Below, piece after piece: positions 45,269-58,332 of a stretch of DNA of 64,000 bases (within the stretch, counting starts at the first letter, position 1; every line of letters begins with the position of its first letter). The position numbers and the translations under genes were made by a program. The notes beneath the pieces were generated by a model. That model was not told where the DNA came from, did no database searches, and saw only the letters and a list, made by a program, of their open reading frames with translations. Source of the DNA: Trichobilharzia regenti (lineage: Eukaryota > Platyhelminthes > Trematoda > Strigeidida > Schistosomatidae); the NCBI GenBank assembly GCA_944472135.2, contig CALYDD020000436.1:50931-114930 (forward strand). Reading direction: 5' to 3'.

Positions 45269-45480
45269 ACATTTATAAAGTTATATTTGTAAAATCTCAG
45301 CGAAATTGAAATGATTAATTCCAACGTTTCGTTCGGCAATCTGGTCCGAACTTCTTCAGGGAAAATTAATCGAAATTAACATAACAAAGTTTATATATAA
45401 AGGGACACATCTTGTTTTTAAAATTCTTGTCCAATCATGAATCATGCAACAGGTATCAACATGTATCAAACATAAATAAA
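45267..45480. mobile_element. Spacer of palindrome 2, a solo PLE pLTR fragment
   Basis: 214 bp found nowhere else in the window, between the inverted copies B and C. Its core is a PLE-type hammerhead on the minus strand. The phrase CCAACGTTTCG...CTTCTTCAGG is the usual look of PLE terminal repeats with hammerheads (known). I see no coding sequence. Confidence 0.6.
45313..45371 (-). ncRNA. Penelope-type hammerhead ribozyme
   Basis: Minus strand, 5' to 3': GATTAATT-TT-CC (stem I 5' side), CTGAAGA (core, positions 3-9), A, GTTCGG-loop-CCGAAC (perfect 6-bp stem II), GAA, ACGT (stem III, self-complementary), T (cleavage base 17), GG-AATTAATC (stem I 3' side). Stem I has 10 pairs with a 2-base bulge. 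All conserved core bases are present. A four-base stem III implies weak monomer activity or action as a dimer, as described for PLE and retrozyme hammerheads. The predicted cut is between 45323 and 45322 on the minus strand. Confidence 0.75.
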
Positions 45481-45800
45481 TTACTTTTCAATAGATTGTG
45501 TTTTCATTTCTTGAAATTTTTCATAAACTCTCCCTGAATTTCAGTACATCCATCTGATAAGGCCTGCGTAACACTGTGGATATCTCTGTTCTTGTACACA
45601 CTACCTTCAATATTTGTTCTCATTTTTTTATCTGGCTAGGCCTTCATCCAGTAATATTTGAAGTAATCTGTAGAAGTCCATCTTGTTGTTCCTTCCTTTT
45701 GTTCGCCTTTTATGTAAGTATGAACATGGTCCTGTAGAACATCAGTCCTTATAGCACAAAAACCTTCGGTGCCTTCCGCGACATCATGATGACCACATCC
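45481..45800 (-). pseudogene. Unrecognised protein fragment, copy C
   Basis: Third copy of the frame at 3998-4317, cut at the palindrome 2 edge. Confidence 0.45.
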
Positions 45801-45860
45801 TTAGTGCGTTTATTGCTATCGTCTAGTGGACCGGAATAGATATTTGACTGCTGGGTAATT

Positions 45861-46283
45861 TTAAACTATCATAGACGAAATCTCACTCACTATGAATAAC
45901 CAATCAGAACTCAGATGATAAATAAATGGCATAATCGTTACAATAATATATCCACTCAGATGTAATCCATTGACATTCCCGACTCTTCTTTTCAACCTTC
46001 CCCAAAACTCTTCGACAGAATTAGTATGCCTACCCACAACTGGATATACAAAGTCGGAAGAAGGCTTGGTAGCTATAACTTTAAGGCGACATGTGGTTAT
46101 ATCCTCTAGATTCATCAGCGTGTGTCGTCATTCCTGGGAATATCATGCGCTGAATGCTTCAACGTAATGTTTTGGCACTTCTATTTAGTAATTTTTCCAC
46201 AAACCCTTTGCGAAGTGAAGTCTCATAGATTCTAAGCATGCACGATTGATTATGGCTAATGCCACTACACTGCAGAGATCAGG
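45861..46283 (-). pseudogene. Merlin-type transposase remnant, copy C
   Basis: Direct copy of 4378-4800; the 84-codon C-terminal frame is identical in sequence to copies A and B. Confidence 0.7.
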
Positions 46284-47843
46284 ATATTTTCTGCCTCAGA
46301 CGCTGCTTACTTTACAGGTGTTTGTAAAATCTAACCATATCTGAGGCGTAAGATATCCGCTGATAGACAGCTTAGATTTTGGCCAAAACGTAGCTACCAT
46401 TAAGAACAGACTTCATCTTATCACATAAATTGCCAGTGTAGCAGTACTTATGTCAAACAACGTTGTATTGCATTAGCGTCTTGTATCTACACAAACATTC
46501 CAGTTAGTTCATCATTAACTCAGTAGTAAAATGCTTCATTTTCGGGGAACTCACCAAACAAGTCTATAAATGCAGCTTGGTCGTCTCTTCAGAATGATCT
46601 ACCAAAGTGTCTTATTGATCTGATTAGTCCTCAAACGTCAACTGTGTAAGACACTTACTGCGGCTATGATACTTTAAATTCACAAACTGCTGAGTTGACA
46701 GTTTGAGAAGTCTGAATCTATTCCAATCCCACAAGCCGATTTCTAAAATTTCTGCATTCTATCTGTATTTTACGCTGTGGTATTACTAGCTGGATGCTCT
46801 AGCTTTCCCATCTCTACTAAGCTAATACGCCTAATGAAGTAATCTAGAATGTCTCAGTACAATTTGTTGTATGTTTGAGAGTTACATTGTTCAAGTATTG
46901 GTTTTGTAAGGATTTAATTTCACTGGATGGAGGACTTCAAAATGAGCTGAGATCAGTTGGAGAAATGTTATTAAGCTGAAAAGCCAATGTGCACACATTC
47001 ACCAAAATAATTGCTTCATTATAAAAGATGAAAATTATTTTATTTGAGGAACAAAAACGTTTTTAAAGAAAAATATTTAATGCATAAATGAGCTGTACGT
47101 TATCATTCACAACATTTACAAAGCAAATAATTGAATATTGTCCATTAAACTAGAAAACTTCAAACCAAGGTTTTTGTATAAACGAATGGGAAACATAACA
47201 TCTAAAATAGATAACTTATACAGAAATAAGTCAGTCTATTTGTAGGGGAATAAAAAGTTGCATAGAATATGAATTCCCTCTCTACCAACCATTGTCAACT
47301 TTTCTATTGTAGGTGGTTACGCAACGCCTGCTAATTTCTTAAAGGCATCAAGATTGAGCAATGCACAGCTAAGGAAGAAAACGAAATAAATTTTGGTTGA
47401 GTTTATACGTATTCATACTAAGGTCTTGAAAGTTCGCCGACTACAATCAATTTGTTTCTAGAATATGCCGATAAAATATATGATAACGTGTCATGTTTTG
47501 CATCGCCAAATAAGGAAACGACAGGCATATTATAGAGACTACGGCAGGCATAAGTAATTGGTTGTAAACGCTAATTATCTCTCTAATAAAAAAGAGAGAA
47601 AAAAAGACTATGTCGTAGAAATATAGTCAGAACTTAGGCTCATTCATTGCGCTGATAAATTAATGTAATCATATACCGGGACAAGCGCAACAGTTTGAAA
47701 CCTAACAGCATGACAATTTCAACGACTGTTCAAGTCGTTGCACATAGTATGCAAAAGAAATCTAGTTTGTCTCTGAAATCAGTAGAATGCATGAAGTAAT
47801 TTCAATGAGTCCAATTCTTCCGCCGTGTTCATCATCACAAAAA

Positions 47844-47874
<31 letters not shown>

Positions 47875-48201
47875 GCATAGCAGTGACTAACGAATCAAGT
47901 AAACCACAGACTCAGTACTCTACTCATTGGCATATTCTCCAGAAGTTACGCAATATCTAACGTGTAAAACATAACTTTCAGCGATGTCGACTAAATTAAA
48001 GAATGCTCTTGATTGAAGAGTCATTTTCTATCATCTGTCAGATTTCAGACAAAAAATACCAAAATGTAAACCGAATCCTAGAGGGTTCTGTAATTTGTTT
48101 AAAATAACTGGAGATCTGTGTGTAAAAGAAACGCGTCCAGTCAATATTGTAACTTTCACCTTCTGGTGATCTGTTGACGTACTTTGGAATTTTTATGTCA
48201 A

Positions 48202-49472
48202 TATTTCGGTGGTATATCAGTAAAAAGTTTGAGCATTGTGGATTAGATCAAATAAAGTATAATTATATTTTAATAGTTTACACACAATGATAAGTTTTGT
48301 TATTGGTAATATTTCGAGCAAAATTACTGCCCGTGTTCACACCACTGTTGGAATTGTTTTATTCACACATTTATGATTTGTAAAAACATATATAGTTCAT
48401 TATTATTATTTTGTTCATTCATGTTTTGTGTGTGCATATGTGTGTTCAGAATTATACTCCACATTCATTCATGTGTTTGTATTTAGAATTATATTCCAAG
48501 TTGTTGATAGTTGTACTGAGTCACCCTTGTTACATGTATCCGGTGTGACTTTAATGAATATCGATTCTGTTATGAGTCTTTCTTTCCATTGGTTCATGTT
48601 TGTTTTTAGAATACACACATTCTCCCAATCGATATTGTGGTTTTTGTCCCATGCATGTGCAGCTATGGATGAATTTTTTTCAAGATTTTTGTAGGCTTGT
48701 GTCCCTGTTGGTTGACCTTTAGTTAGGCGTTTATGTTCATTCACTCTTATTTTGAGTGATCTGGACGTTTGCCCCACATATTTAGTTGGACAGTCAGCAA
48801 AAGATATTTTATAAATCAAATTGTTTTTATCCATCATTTTTATGGGATCTTTTAGTTGATTTATTTTATTTTTGATTAGATTTGTCGGTTTAAAGGTTGT
48901 TCGAATGCCGATATTTTTGAGGTTTCTTTGTATTGCCTCTGATGTACCATTTTTATATGGTATTGCGACTGTTTTTCTCCATTCTTCCTTCTTGTTATTC
49001 TCCGGTTTTACCCTCTTTTTTCTCTTTTTTATATTATCTTTTATAAATTCTCTAGGGTAGTTGTTTTCGAGTAACATTTTGAATAGGACTTTTATTTCTT
49101 TACGCTGGTCCTCTAGTGCTGTTGTAAGTCTACGTATTCTATCTGCAAGACCCTGTATTAATCCTCGTTTTACCGAGAGTGGATGAGCTGAGTAATAATC
49201 AAGGAATCAACAACTTGGAATATAATTCTAAATACAAACACATGAATGAATGTGGAGTATAATTCTGAACACACATATGCACACACAAAACATGAATGAA
49301 CAAAATAATAATAATGAACTATATATATGAATACAAATCATAAATGTGTGAATAAAACAATTCCAACAGTGGTGTGAACACGGGCAGTAATTTTGCTCGA
49401 AATATTACCAATAACAAAAGTTATCATTGTGTGTAAACTATTAAAATATAATTATACTTTATTTCGGTTGTA
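48202..49472 (-). mobile_element. PLE-1, copy C
   Basis: Direct copy of 6712-7982. Left flank TATTTCGGTGGTA at 48202-48214; the right flank at 49460-49472 has one mismatch. Inverted repeats are at 48250-48508 and 49206-49464, and hammerhead-like motifs at 48304-48344 (minus) and 49370-49410 (plus). Confidence 0.88.
48469..49206 (-). CDS. PLE GIY-YIG endonuclease, 5'-truncated, copy C
   Basis: Open through the whole truncated frame like copy A (202 codons from the Met at 49077). One change replaces the first Cys of the CxxC pair (YKISFADCP), a position held as Cys in the PLE-1 copies A and B and in the PLE-4 and PLE-6 remnants, so metal binding or folding may be lost. The nucleotide change is C to A on the plus strand (in the sense opposite to the frame). 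Confidence 0.8.
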   Translation of the reverse strand, partial: FLDYYSAHPLSVKRGLIQGLADRIRRLTTALEDQRKEIKVLFKMLLENNYPREFIKDNIKKRKKRVKPENNKKEEWRKTVAIPYKNGTSEAIQRNLKNIGIRTTFKPTNLIKNKINQLKDPIKMMDKNNLIYKISFADCPTKYVGQTSRSLKIRVNEHKRLTKGQPTGTQAYKNLEKNSSIAAHAWDKNHNIDWENVCILKTNMNQWKERLITESIFIKVTPDTCNKGDSVQLSTTWNIILNTNT

Positions 49473-49902
49473 CTTTTTCAGAAAACATGCGATACATTTA
49501 TTAACCTGAAAAAGAGGAGATTATCGAGAAAATACTCTTTGATCACTGATTAGTCTTTCCAGATTTATAAAACGTACACTTCTATCGTAAGAATGTAAAC
49601 AAACAAGTAAACAAACTGTGCAGTTATAATGAAGATAAACTGACTTACAAAATCTGCCCCAACCACCTGCAAGTAGAATTATACAAATACCGACTTTCTG
49701 TAAAAATGAAGGATTTTGATGGAGATCTCGATTTCAATTATCATTTGTTCCCAGTATCATATGAAGTCGAGAAGTGAAATGTTTCTTTCCCTTCCATAGA
49801 TGAAGATTCCCATTGTCTATCAATAGAACCTCAGAACACTTTCACAATTTTAGTAATCAAATCTTATTAATGACACAATCTGCAGAACAGAATCGAACTT
49901 GT

Positions 49903-50615
49903 TACAAGATTTCATCATGAGCTAACATCAGTTAGAGAAACAGTGCGAAACCTGCTGGGAGTACTGGACAGCTGTTTCGTCGCTTTAGTTTGAGCATCTT
50001 TATCTGCACGCATCTGCTGGAGTTCGAACCAAGCACCCTCTAGTTACAAGTCTAGCGAGCCTACAGACCATTAGGCCACTTACTGGGACCCTATCCAATG
50101 ACCAGCTCATGAATTCTAACTTCTGCCAATTCACGACATAGGGCAACCACTAGGGAATGTCATCGGTGGTTAGTATTTGTCCTCACACCCAACCTGCTGT
50201 AAACTACAAACCAATACTTGAATATCAGTAAGTTGCTTACTAGCGACTGGTTCTGCTCATGCAAGTAGTTAACTGGAGTTTTACAGGGAAACAGTGACCG
50301 GTAAGGTACAGCAGGTTGGGTGTGAGCACAATTACTCACCATCGATGGCAGTGGCTGGTGGTTATGCAATGTCATGAAGTGATAGAAGTTAGAATTCATG
50401 AGTTGGCCATTAGATAGAGTCCCAGTGAGTGCGTTGACGGTCTACGAGCTCACTAGCCTTGTTACCAGAAGATCCTAGGTTCAAACCCCTTGTGTTGAGT
50501 GATTATGATGAAGAGTCCCAAACTGGGATGAAAGAGTTGTCCATTGTTCCCAGGTTTTTCAGTGATTATCTAAGCGATGTCAGCTAATGATGAAATATTG
50601 TAGGAAATCCGTCAA
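49903..50615. repeat. Inverted SINE pair, copy C
   Basis: Direct copy of 8410-9122: minus-strand SINE 49903-50204, plus-strand SINE 50307-50615. Confidence 0.68.
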
Positions 50616-51072
50616 TTCGGTACAAATCAATACTTTGTAATTACTTGAATATTCGCCTTTATTAGTGATGTCGGTTAGCAGTGTAAAATGATGATATGAA
50701 CCAGTAATTCTGATTATCATCAACATAAAACATCAGATACACTGAGGACAGCTGTTTCATGTACACAATTTTAAAGTGACGTAAAGGATGCTTGATGAAA
50801 TTAATTAACACTTACCACAGCCATTTAAACCAGTCCCTGTTCAGAAGATATATAACATAATTCAGCATGAATAGGATCATTAAAGTAGACTGTTATGAAT
50901 AAATTTTTAAGAAGGATCTTACTTTCCACATGATTATTATTAACGCAGAAGAATGGGAGCTTATTGAGAGATTTGATAAAATTATTTGATATGGCATTTA
51001 GTGATACACTATTAATATTTGGATATTAAAAACTGTACTACCTTGCATTATTATGATATGAAACTTGAAATA

Positions 51073-51820
51073 ACTTTCCACACGAAGAACTCATAAGACA
51101 AGACAACGATGTTGGTATTCTTGTATCTTTTATAGAAGACCCCTTCAAAATGCACAATCAATATTCAATTTTTATTTAATAAGGCAGTATACGGACAAAT
51201 CGACGATGTGGCAACGGGGTCAACGCTACTAAGACCCATTCTAGGTGACATTTACCTAGCGAAACTAGAGTATAGGCCCTTGAAAGATGTAATTGATGAA
51301 CTAGAATTTTACTGTCGATACATAGTTGATACATTTTTGATTGTGATGAAAAATGAGGATGCACTAAAGAACATCCTGGACAAGTTTAATAATTTTCAGC
51401 CTACAATAAATTTTACCATTAAGAAAAAAAGAGACTATAGTATTTCATTCCTAGACGTCCTTATAACCATAAAAAAGGATGGCACAATAAAAAGGAAGAA
51501 GTGTACATAAGAGGCCTTCATCATCTTGTCAGTATACTCATTTTCTCAGCTTCGTGCCTTTGAAACACAAACACAGTCTAATAAAGTGATTGGTCCGCCA
51601 CAGAACAAAGGTAATCTGCTTTTCTGTAGAATGTCTTAATGAACAGCCTAACGTTAATAAACAGTTGCTGAGTAAGAACTGTTACCCAGAGTAATTCATT
51701 GCCAAGTAACTGATCCTAAGGTCAAGGCAGGCCAAAGTATTAACAGATCCGAAAAAGGGCTTTAATCTTATTACTTTAGTCTCTTGAGGATAAAACCAGT
51801 GATATATTAACACAACGCCT
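51073..51820 (+). pseudogene. PLE-2 remnant, copy C, cut at the C/D junction
   Basis: Direct copy of 9580-10330. The 100-codon frame 51208-51510 reads STLLRPILGDIYLAKLE, closer to the PLE consensus than copy A, but YIDD has become YIVD (second catalytic Asp kept, first lost). The endonuclease region is missing beyond the junction. Confidence 0.75.
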
Positions 51821-51989
51821 AACCATCATGTAATATTAATTTTTGTGGTTGTTCTTTGTTTGGCACTATTTAACTGACAATCTTGTTTGTGAACGCCACT
51901 ATCACCATCTTAAAAATTTCGTATTGTGCAGGATTACTCACGCTACCACAACAAACACTGCATTAGTGCTGACAATAAAAATAAAAAAC
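51821..51989 (+). mobile_element. CR1-like 3' end, copy D
   Basis: Last 170 bases of the element at 1-3073, joined directly to copy C. Confidence 0.8.
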
Positions 51990-52916
51990 CCTGAAATGTT
52001 TATTTTATGATTGTTTAGTGTAGTATAATCAAATGAACTGATCATTTTGGCTATAAACATTCTTAAGAACATCTCATAATTTCCCGTATGATTATAGCTG
52101 TTACTGTTCACCACACGCATACACATGTCATAGCTTCAACTACCCGATATTGAAATAATTTTTTTCATCACTGGTGTTTATCTTCCTTTCTACTTAGTAT
52201 TTTTATTTGCATTATTTTGTTATTTCCGTGTTTCTTTTTGGGTTTCTTGTTGTTTTTTTATATTTATTTGTTTTTGTAATACTCCTTTTAAATGTATGAT
52301 AAAATTAGATGTAATATTGTAGATATGTGCTGAAAATTCAACACTGTACCACAAGTACTGTTTCTGGAATAAAAGCGAAATTGTCATGTTATGTTTGTAA
52401 GCATCAATACGACTGTACAGGCTCTGAAGATGATTTTGTCAATAAAGAAAAAAATTTTCTTCGCTGAATCTGTCTTTTGTACTTTTCATAACTGCGTATT
52501 GTTGTTTTCAATATTTTAAAACAAATATTTTCCCTTTTTAATTGACAATAAAATAATATGTAACTGAAATGAAATTTTCTAAGTATTTCTATGGATTTAT
52601 TGGCATACATTGAATGCCAAGTAGTGTGTTTATGAATCATGGTTAGTCTGAAATGGAACTGCGTCAAAGTATTTCAATGCCATTGAACTCTCCCAACGTT
52701 CTTTCATGCAAATGTCTACGGTGATCTCGTCTAACCATCTCTGATTTTGCATGATAACTCCTATAAACGTATTTCAAGTAGTTTTGTTCTTCGGTTTCTG
52801 AGTGCTGAGCAAGTACTCCAATCTGTCATCAGTTAATCTGAAGGCATTCAAAGTGATTGCGAAGGTTAAGTGAACTAGACAATCTTCCAGTCTTAGATAT
52901 GCGCCTTTCCTCAAAT

Positions 52917-53236
52917 TACTTTTCAATAGATTGTGTTTTCATTCTTTTGAAAATTTTCATAAACTCTACCTGAATTTCAGTACGTCCATCTGATAAGGCC
53001 TGCGTAACACTGTGGATATCTCTGTTCTTGTACACACTACCTTCAATATTTGTTCTCATTTTTTTATCTGGCTAGGCCTTCATCCAGTAATATTTGAAGT
53101 AATCTGTAGAAGTCCATCTTGTTGTTCCTCCCTTTTGTTCGCCTTTTATGTAAGTATGAACATGGTCCTGTAGAACATCAGTCCTTATAGCACAAAAACC
53201 TTCGGTGCCTTCCGCGACATCATGATGACCACATCC
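52917..53236 (-). pseudogene. Unrecognised protein fragment, copy D
   Basis: Fourth copy of the frame at 3998-4317, here still followed by its outer flank. Confidence 0.4.
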
Positions 53237-53296
53237 TTAGTGCGTTTATTGCTATCGTCTAGTGGACCGGAATAGATATTTGACTGCTGGGTAATT

Positions 53297-53719
53297 TTAA
53301 ACTATCATAGACGAAATCTCACTCACTATGAATAACCAATCAGAACTCAGATGATAAATAAATGGCATAATCGTTACAATAATATATCCACTCAGATGTA
53401 ATCCATTGACATTCCCGACTCTTCTTTTCAACCTTCCCCAAAACTCTTCGACAGAATTAGTATGACTACCCACAACTGGATATACAAAGTCGGAAGAAGG
53501 CTTGGTAGCTATAACTTTAAGACGATGTGTAGTTATATCCTCTCGATTCATCAGCGTGTGACGTCATTCCTGGGAATATCATGCGCTGAATGCTTCAACG
53601 TAATGTTTTGGCACTTCTATTTAGTAATTTTTCCACAAACCCTTTGCGAAGTGAAGTCTCATAGATTCCAAGCATGCACGATTGATTATGGCTAATGCCA
53701 CTACACTGCAGAGATCAGG
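53297..53719 (-). pseudogene. Merlin-type transposase remnant, copy D
   Basis: Direct copy of 4378-4800 with private changes (MNREDITTHRLKV, VVGSHTNSVEEFW). The HTN...E block is kept. Confidence 0.68.
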
Positions 53720-55641
53720 ATATTTTCTGCCTCAGACGCTGCTTAATTTACAGGTGTTTGTAAAATCTAACCATATCTGAGGCGTAGGATATCCGCTGAT
53801 AGACAGCTTAGATTTTGGCCAAAACGTAGCTACCATTAAGAACAGACTTCATCTTATCACATAAATTGCCAGTGTAGCAGTACTTATGTCAAACAACGTT
53901 GTATTGCATTAGCGTCTTGTATCTACACAAACATTCCAGTTAGTTCATCATTAACTCAGTAGTAAAATGCTTCATTTTCGGGGAACTCACCAAACAAGTC
54001 TATAAATGCAGCTTGGTCGTCTCTTCAGAATGATCTACCAAAGTGTCTTATTGATCTGATTAGTCCTCAAACGTCAACTGTGTAAGACACTTACTGCGGC
54101 TATGATACTTTAAATTCACAAACTGCTGAGTTGACAGTTTGAGAAGTCTGAATCTATTCCAATCCCACAAGCCGATTTCTAAAATTTCTGCATTCTATCT
54201 GTATTTTACGCTGTGGTGTTACTAGCTGGATGGTCTAGCTTTCCCATCTCTACTAAGCTAATACGCCTAATGAAGTAATCTAGAATGTCTCAGTACAATT
54301 TGTTGTATGTTTGAGAGTTACATTGTTAAAGTATTGGTTTTGTAAGGATTTAATTTCACTGGATGGAGGACTTCAAAATGAGCTGAGATCAGTTGGAGAA
54401 ATGTTATTAAGCTGAAAAGCCAATGTGCACACATTCACCAAAAAAACTGCTTCATTATAAAAGATGAAAATTATTTTATTTGAGGAACAAAAACGTTTTT
54501 AAAGAAAAATATTTAATGCACAAATGAGCTCCACGTTATCATTCACAACATTTACAAAGCAAATAATTGAATATTGTCCATTAAACTAGAAAACTTCAAA
54601 CCAAGGTTTTTGTATAAACGAATGGGAAACATAACATCTAAAATAGATAACTTATACAGAAATAAGTCAGTCTATTTGTAGGGGAATAAAAAGTTGCATA
54701 GAATATGAATTCCCTCTCTACCAACCATTGTCAACTTTTCTATTGTAGGTGGTTACGCAACGCCTGCTAATTTCTTAAAGGCATCAAGATTGAGCAATGC
54801 ACAGCTAAGGAAGAAAACGAAATAAATTTTGGTTGAGTTTATACGTATTCATACTAAGGTCTTGAAAGTTCGCCGACTACAATCAATTTGTTTCTAGAAT
54901 ATGCCGATAAAATATATGATAACGTGTCATGTTTTGCATCGCCAAATAAGGAAACGACAGGCATATTATAGAGACTACGGCAGGCATAAGTAATTGGTTG
55001 TAAACGCTAATTATCTCTCTAATAAAAAAGAGAGAAAAAAAGACTATGTCGTAGAAATATAGTCAGAACTTAGGCTCATTCATTGCGCTGATAAATTAAT
55101 GTAATCATATACCGGGACAAGCGCAACAGTTTGAAACCTAACAGCATGACAATTTCAACGACTGTTCAAGTCGTTGCACATAGTATGCAAAAGAAATCTA
55201 GTTTGTCTCTGAAATCAGTAGAATGCATGAAGTAATTTCAATGAGTCCAATTCTTCCGCCGTGTAAATCATCACAAATAAATAATATATATATATATATA
55301 TATGAAATATGCATAGCAGTGACTAACGAATCAAGTAAACCACAGACTCAGTACTCTACTCATTGGCATATTCTCCAGAAGTTACGCAGTATCTAACGTG
55401 TAAAACATAACTTTAAGCGATGTCGACTAAATTAAAGAATGCTCTTGATTGAAGAGTCATTTTCTATCATCTGTCAGATTTCAGACAAAAAATACCAAAA
55501 TGTAATCCGAATCCTAGAGGGTACTGCAGTTTGTTTAAAATAACTGGAGATCTGTGTGTAAAAGAAACGCGTCCAGTCAATATTGTAACTTTCACCTTCT
55601 GGTGATCTGTTGACGTATGCCTTTTGGAATTTTTATGTCAA

Positions 55642-55654
55642 TATTTCGGTGGTA
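55642..55654. other. Empty PLE-1 target site, copy D
   Basis: A single TATTTCGGTGGTA with the left flank of A 6711 and the right flank of A 7983 directly joined. It shows the site before insertion and confirms the 13-bp target-site duplication. About 25 bases upstream, TATGCC replaces TAC of copy A, a small separate change. Confidence 0.9.
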
Positions 55655-56081
55655 CTTTTTCAGAAAACACGCGATACATTTATTAACCTGAAAAAGAGGT
55701 GGTTATCGAGAAAATACTCTTTGATCACTGATTAGTCTTTCCAGATTTATAAAACGTACACTTCTATCGTAAGAATGTAAACAAACAAGTAAACATACTG
55801 TGCAGTTATAATGAAGATAAACTGACTTACAAAATCTGCCCCAACCACCTGCAAGTAGAATTATACAAATACCGAATTTCTGTAAAAATGAAGGATTTCG
55901 ATGGAGATCTCGATTTCAATTATCATTTGTTCCCAGTATCATATGAAGTCGAGAAGTGAAATGTTTCCTTCCCTTCCATAGATGAAGATTGCCATTGTCT
56001 ATCAATAGAACCTCAGAACACTTTCACAATTTTAGTAATCAAATCTTATTAATGACACAATCTGCAGAACAGAATCGAACT

Positions 56082-56795
56082 TGTTACAAGATTTCATCAT
56101 GAGCTGACATCAGTTAGAGAAACAGTGCGAAACCTGCTGGGAGTACTGGACAGCTGTTTCGTCACTTTAGTTTGAGCATCTTTATCTGCACGCATCTGCC
56201 GGAGTTTGAACCAAGCACCCTCTAGTTACAAGTCTAGCGAGCCTGCAGACCATTAGGCCACTTACTGGGACCCTATCCAATGACCAGCTCATGAATTCTA
56301 ACTTCTGCCAATTCACGACATAGGGCAACCACTAGGGAATGTCATCGGTGGCTAGTATTTGTCCTCACACCCAACCTGCTGTACTTACAAACCAATACTT
56401 GAATATCAGTAAGTTGCTTACTAGTGACTGGTTCTGCTCATGCAAGTAGTTACCTGGAGTTTTACAGGGAAACAGTGACCAGTAAGGTACAGCAGGTTGG
56501 GTGTGAGGACAATTACTCACCATCGATGGCAGTGGCTGGTGGTTATGCTATGTCATGAAGTGATAGAAGTTAGAATTCATGAGTTGGCCATTAGATAGAG
56601 TCCCAGTGAGTGCGTTGACGGTCTACGAGCTCACTAGCCTTGTTACCGGAAGGTCCTAGGTTCAAACCCCTTGTGTTGAGTGATTATGATGAAGAGTCCC
56701 AAACTGGGATGAAAGAGTTGTCCATTGTTCCCAGGTTTTTCAGTGTTTATCTAACCGACGTCAGCTAATGATGAAATATCGTAAGAAATCTGTCA
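56082..56795. repeat. Inverted SINE pair, copy D
   Basis: Direct copy of 8410-9122: minus-strand SINE 56082-56383, plus-strand SINE 56488-56795. Confidence 0.68.
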
Positions 56796-57251
56796 ATTCC
56801 GTACAAATCAATACTTTGTAATTACTTGAATATTTGCCTTTAATAATGATGTCGGTTAGCAGTGTAAAATGATGATATGAACCAGTAATTCTGATTATCA
56901 TCAACATAAAACATCAGATACACTGAGGACAGCTGTTTCATGTACACAATTTTGAAGTGACGTAAAGGATGCTTGATGAAATTAATTAACACTTACCACA
57001 GCCATTTAAACCAGTCCCTGTTCAGAAGATATATAACATAATTCAGCATGAATAGGATCATTAAAGTAGACTGTTATGAATACATTTTTAAGAAGGATCT
57101 TACTTTCCACATGATTATTATTAACGCAGAAGAATGAGAGCTTATTGAGAGATTTGATAAGATTATTTGATATGGCATTTAGTGATACACTATTAATATT
57201 TGGATATTAAAAACTGTACTACCTTGCATTATTATGATATGAAACTTGAAA

Positions 57252-58332
57252 TAACTTTCCACACGAAGAACTCATAAGACAAGACAACGATATTGGTATT
57301 CTTGTATCTTTTATAGAAGACCCCTTCAAAATGCACAATCAATATTCACTTTTTATCTAATAAGGCAGTATATAGACAAATCGACGATATGGCAATGGGG
57401 TCAACGCTACTAAGACCCATTCTAGTGACATTCACCTAGCGAAACTAGAGTATAGGCCCTTGAAAGATGTAATTGATGAACTAGAATTTTACTGTCGATA
57501 CATAGTGATACATTTTTGATTGTGATGAAAAAAGGGGAAAAAGTAAAGAACATCCTGGACAAGTTTAATAATTTTCAGCCTACAATAAATTTTACCATTA
57601 AGAAAAAAGAGACTATAGTATTTCATTCCTAGACGTCTTTATAAAATAAAAAGAGGATGGCACAATAAAAAGGAAGAAGTGTATATAATAGGCCTTCATC
57701 ATCTTGTCAGTATACTCATTTTCTCAGCTTCGTGCCTTTGAAACACAAACACAGTCTAATAAAGTGATTGGTCCGCCACAGAACAAAGGTAATCTGCTTT
57801 TCTGTAGAATGTCTTAATGAAGAGCCTAATATTATTAAACAGTTGCTGAGTAAGAACTGTTACCCAGGGTAATTCATCGCCAAGTAACTGATCCTAAGGC
57901 CAAGGCAGGCCAAAGTATTAACAGATCCGAAAAAGGGCTTTATTCTTATTACTTTAGTCGCTTGAGGATAAAACCAGTGATATATTAACACAACGCCTAA
58001 TCAGTACAGCGGTAAAAAGAGCATTCAGTGTTGCTGAATTATGTCATGTCTACGAAGCGTCCTTTATTTTGCTTGCTGAGGTTAAAGGTAAATTGCCTAA
58101 CTTCGCATCTTCTTTGAATATATACTCATCTGAATGCTCTTGTGGAGCCATTTAGTTGCATATAGCGTACAATTAGGCGTGTTTACTGTTGGATTTTCAA
58201 ACTATACTCTAATACATTGTCTTAATTCTACTCCTAAATTGTATAAACACTCTAGAGATTATGTAAGAAATTTTTGCTTGAACCTTTACCGTAATAATAT
58301 AGATAGAATTAATCAACTCCGCTTGTGACTTT
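57252..58332 (+). pseudogene. PLE-2 remnant, copy D
   Basis: Direct copy of 9580-10660 with more small deletions. ATGGGGTC-type spelling near 57391 keeps the Met of the AMGS motif (MAMGST), which copies A and C have lost, but the frame breaks soon after. The YIDD region has a one-base deletion. A run of changes to A lies at 57536-57550. Confidence 0.72.

Larger units (their letters stand above)
45481..51820 (+). repeat. Large repeat unit, copy C (partial, forward)
   Basis: Direct copy of A 3997-10330, offset about 41483-41493. It starts at almost the same unit position at which B ends, so B and C form a second palindrome. It contains Merlin, PLE-1, the SINE pair and the start of PLE-2. It ends abruptly inside PLE-2, where CACAACGCCT joins AACCATCATG, which belongs to the CR1-like 3' region. 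The stretch 46284-48201 has no gene I can recognise. Confidence 0.93.
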
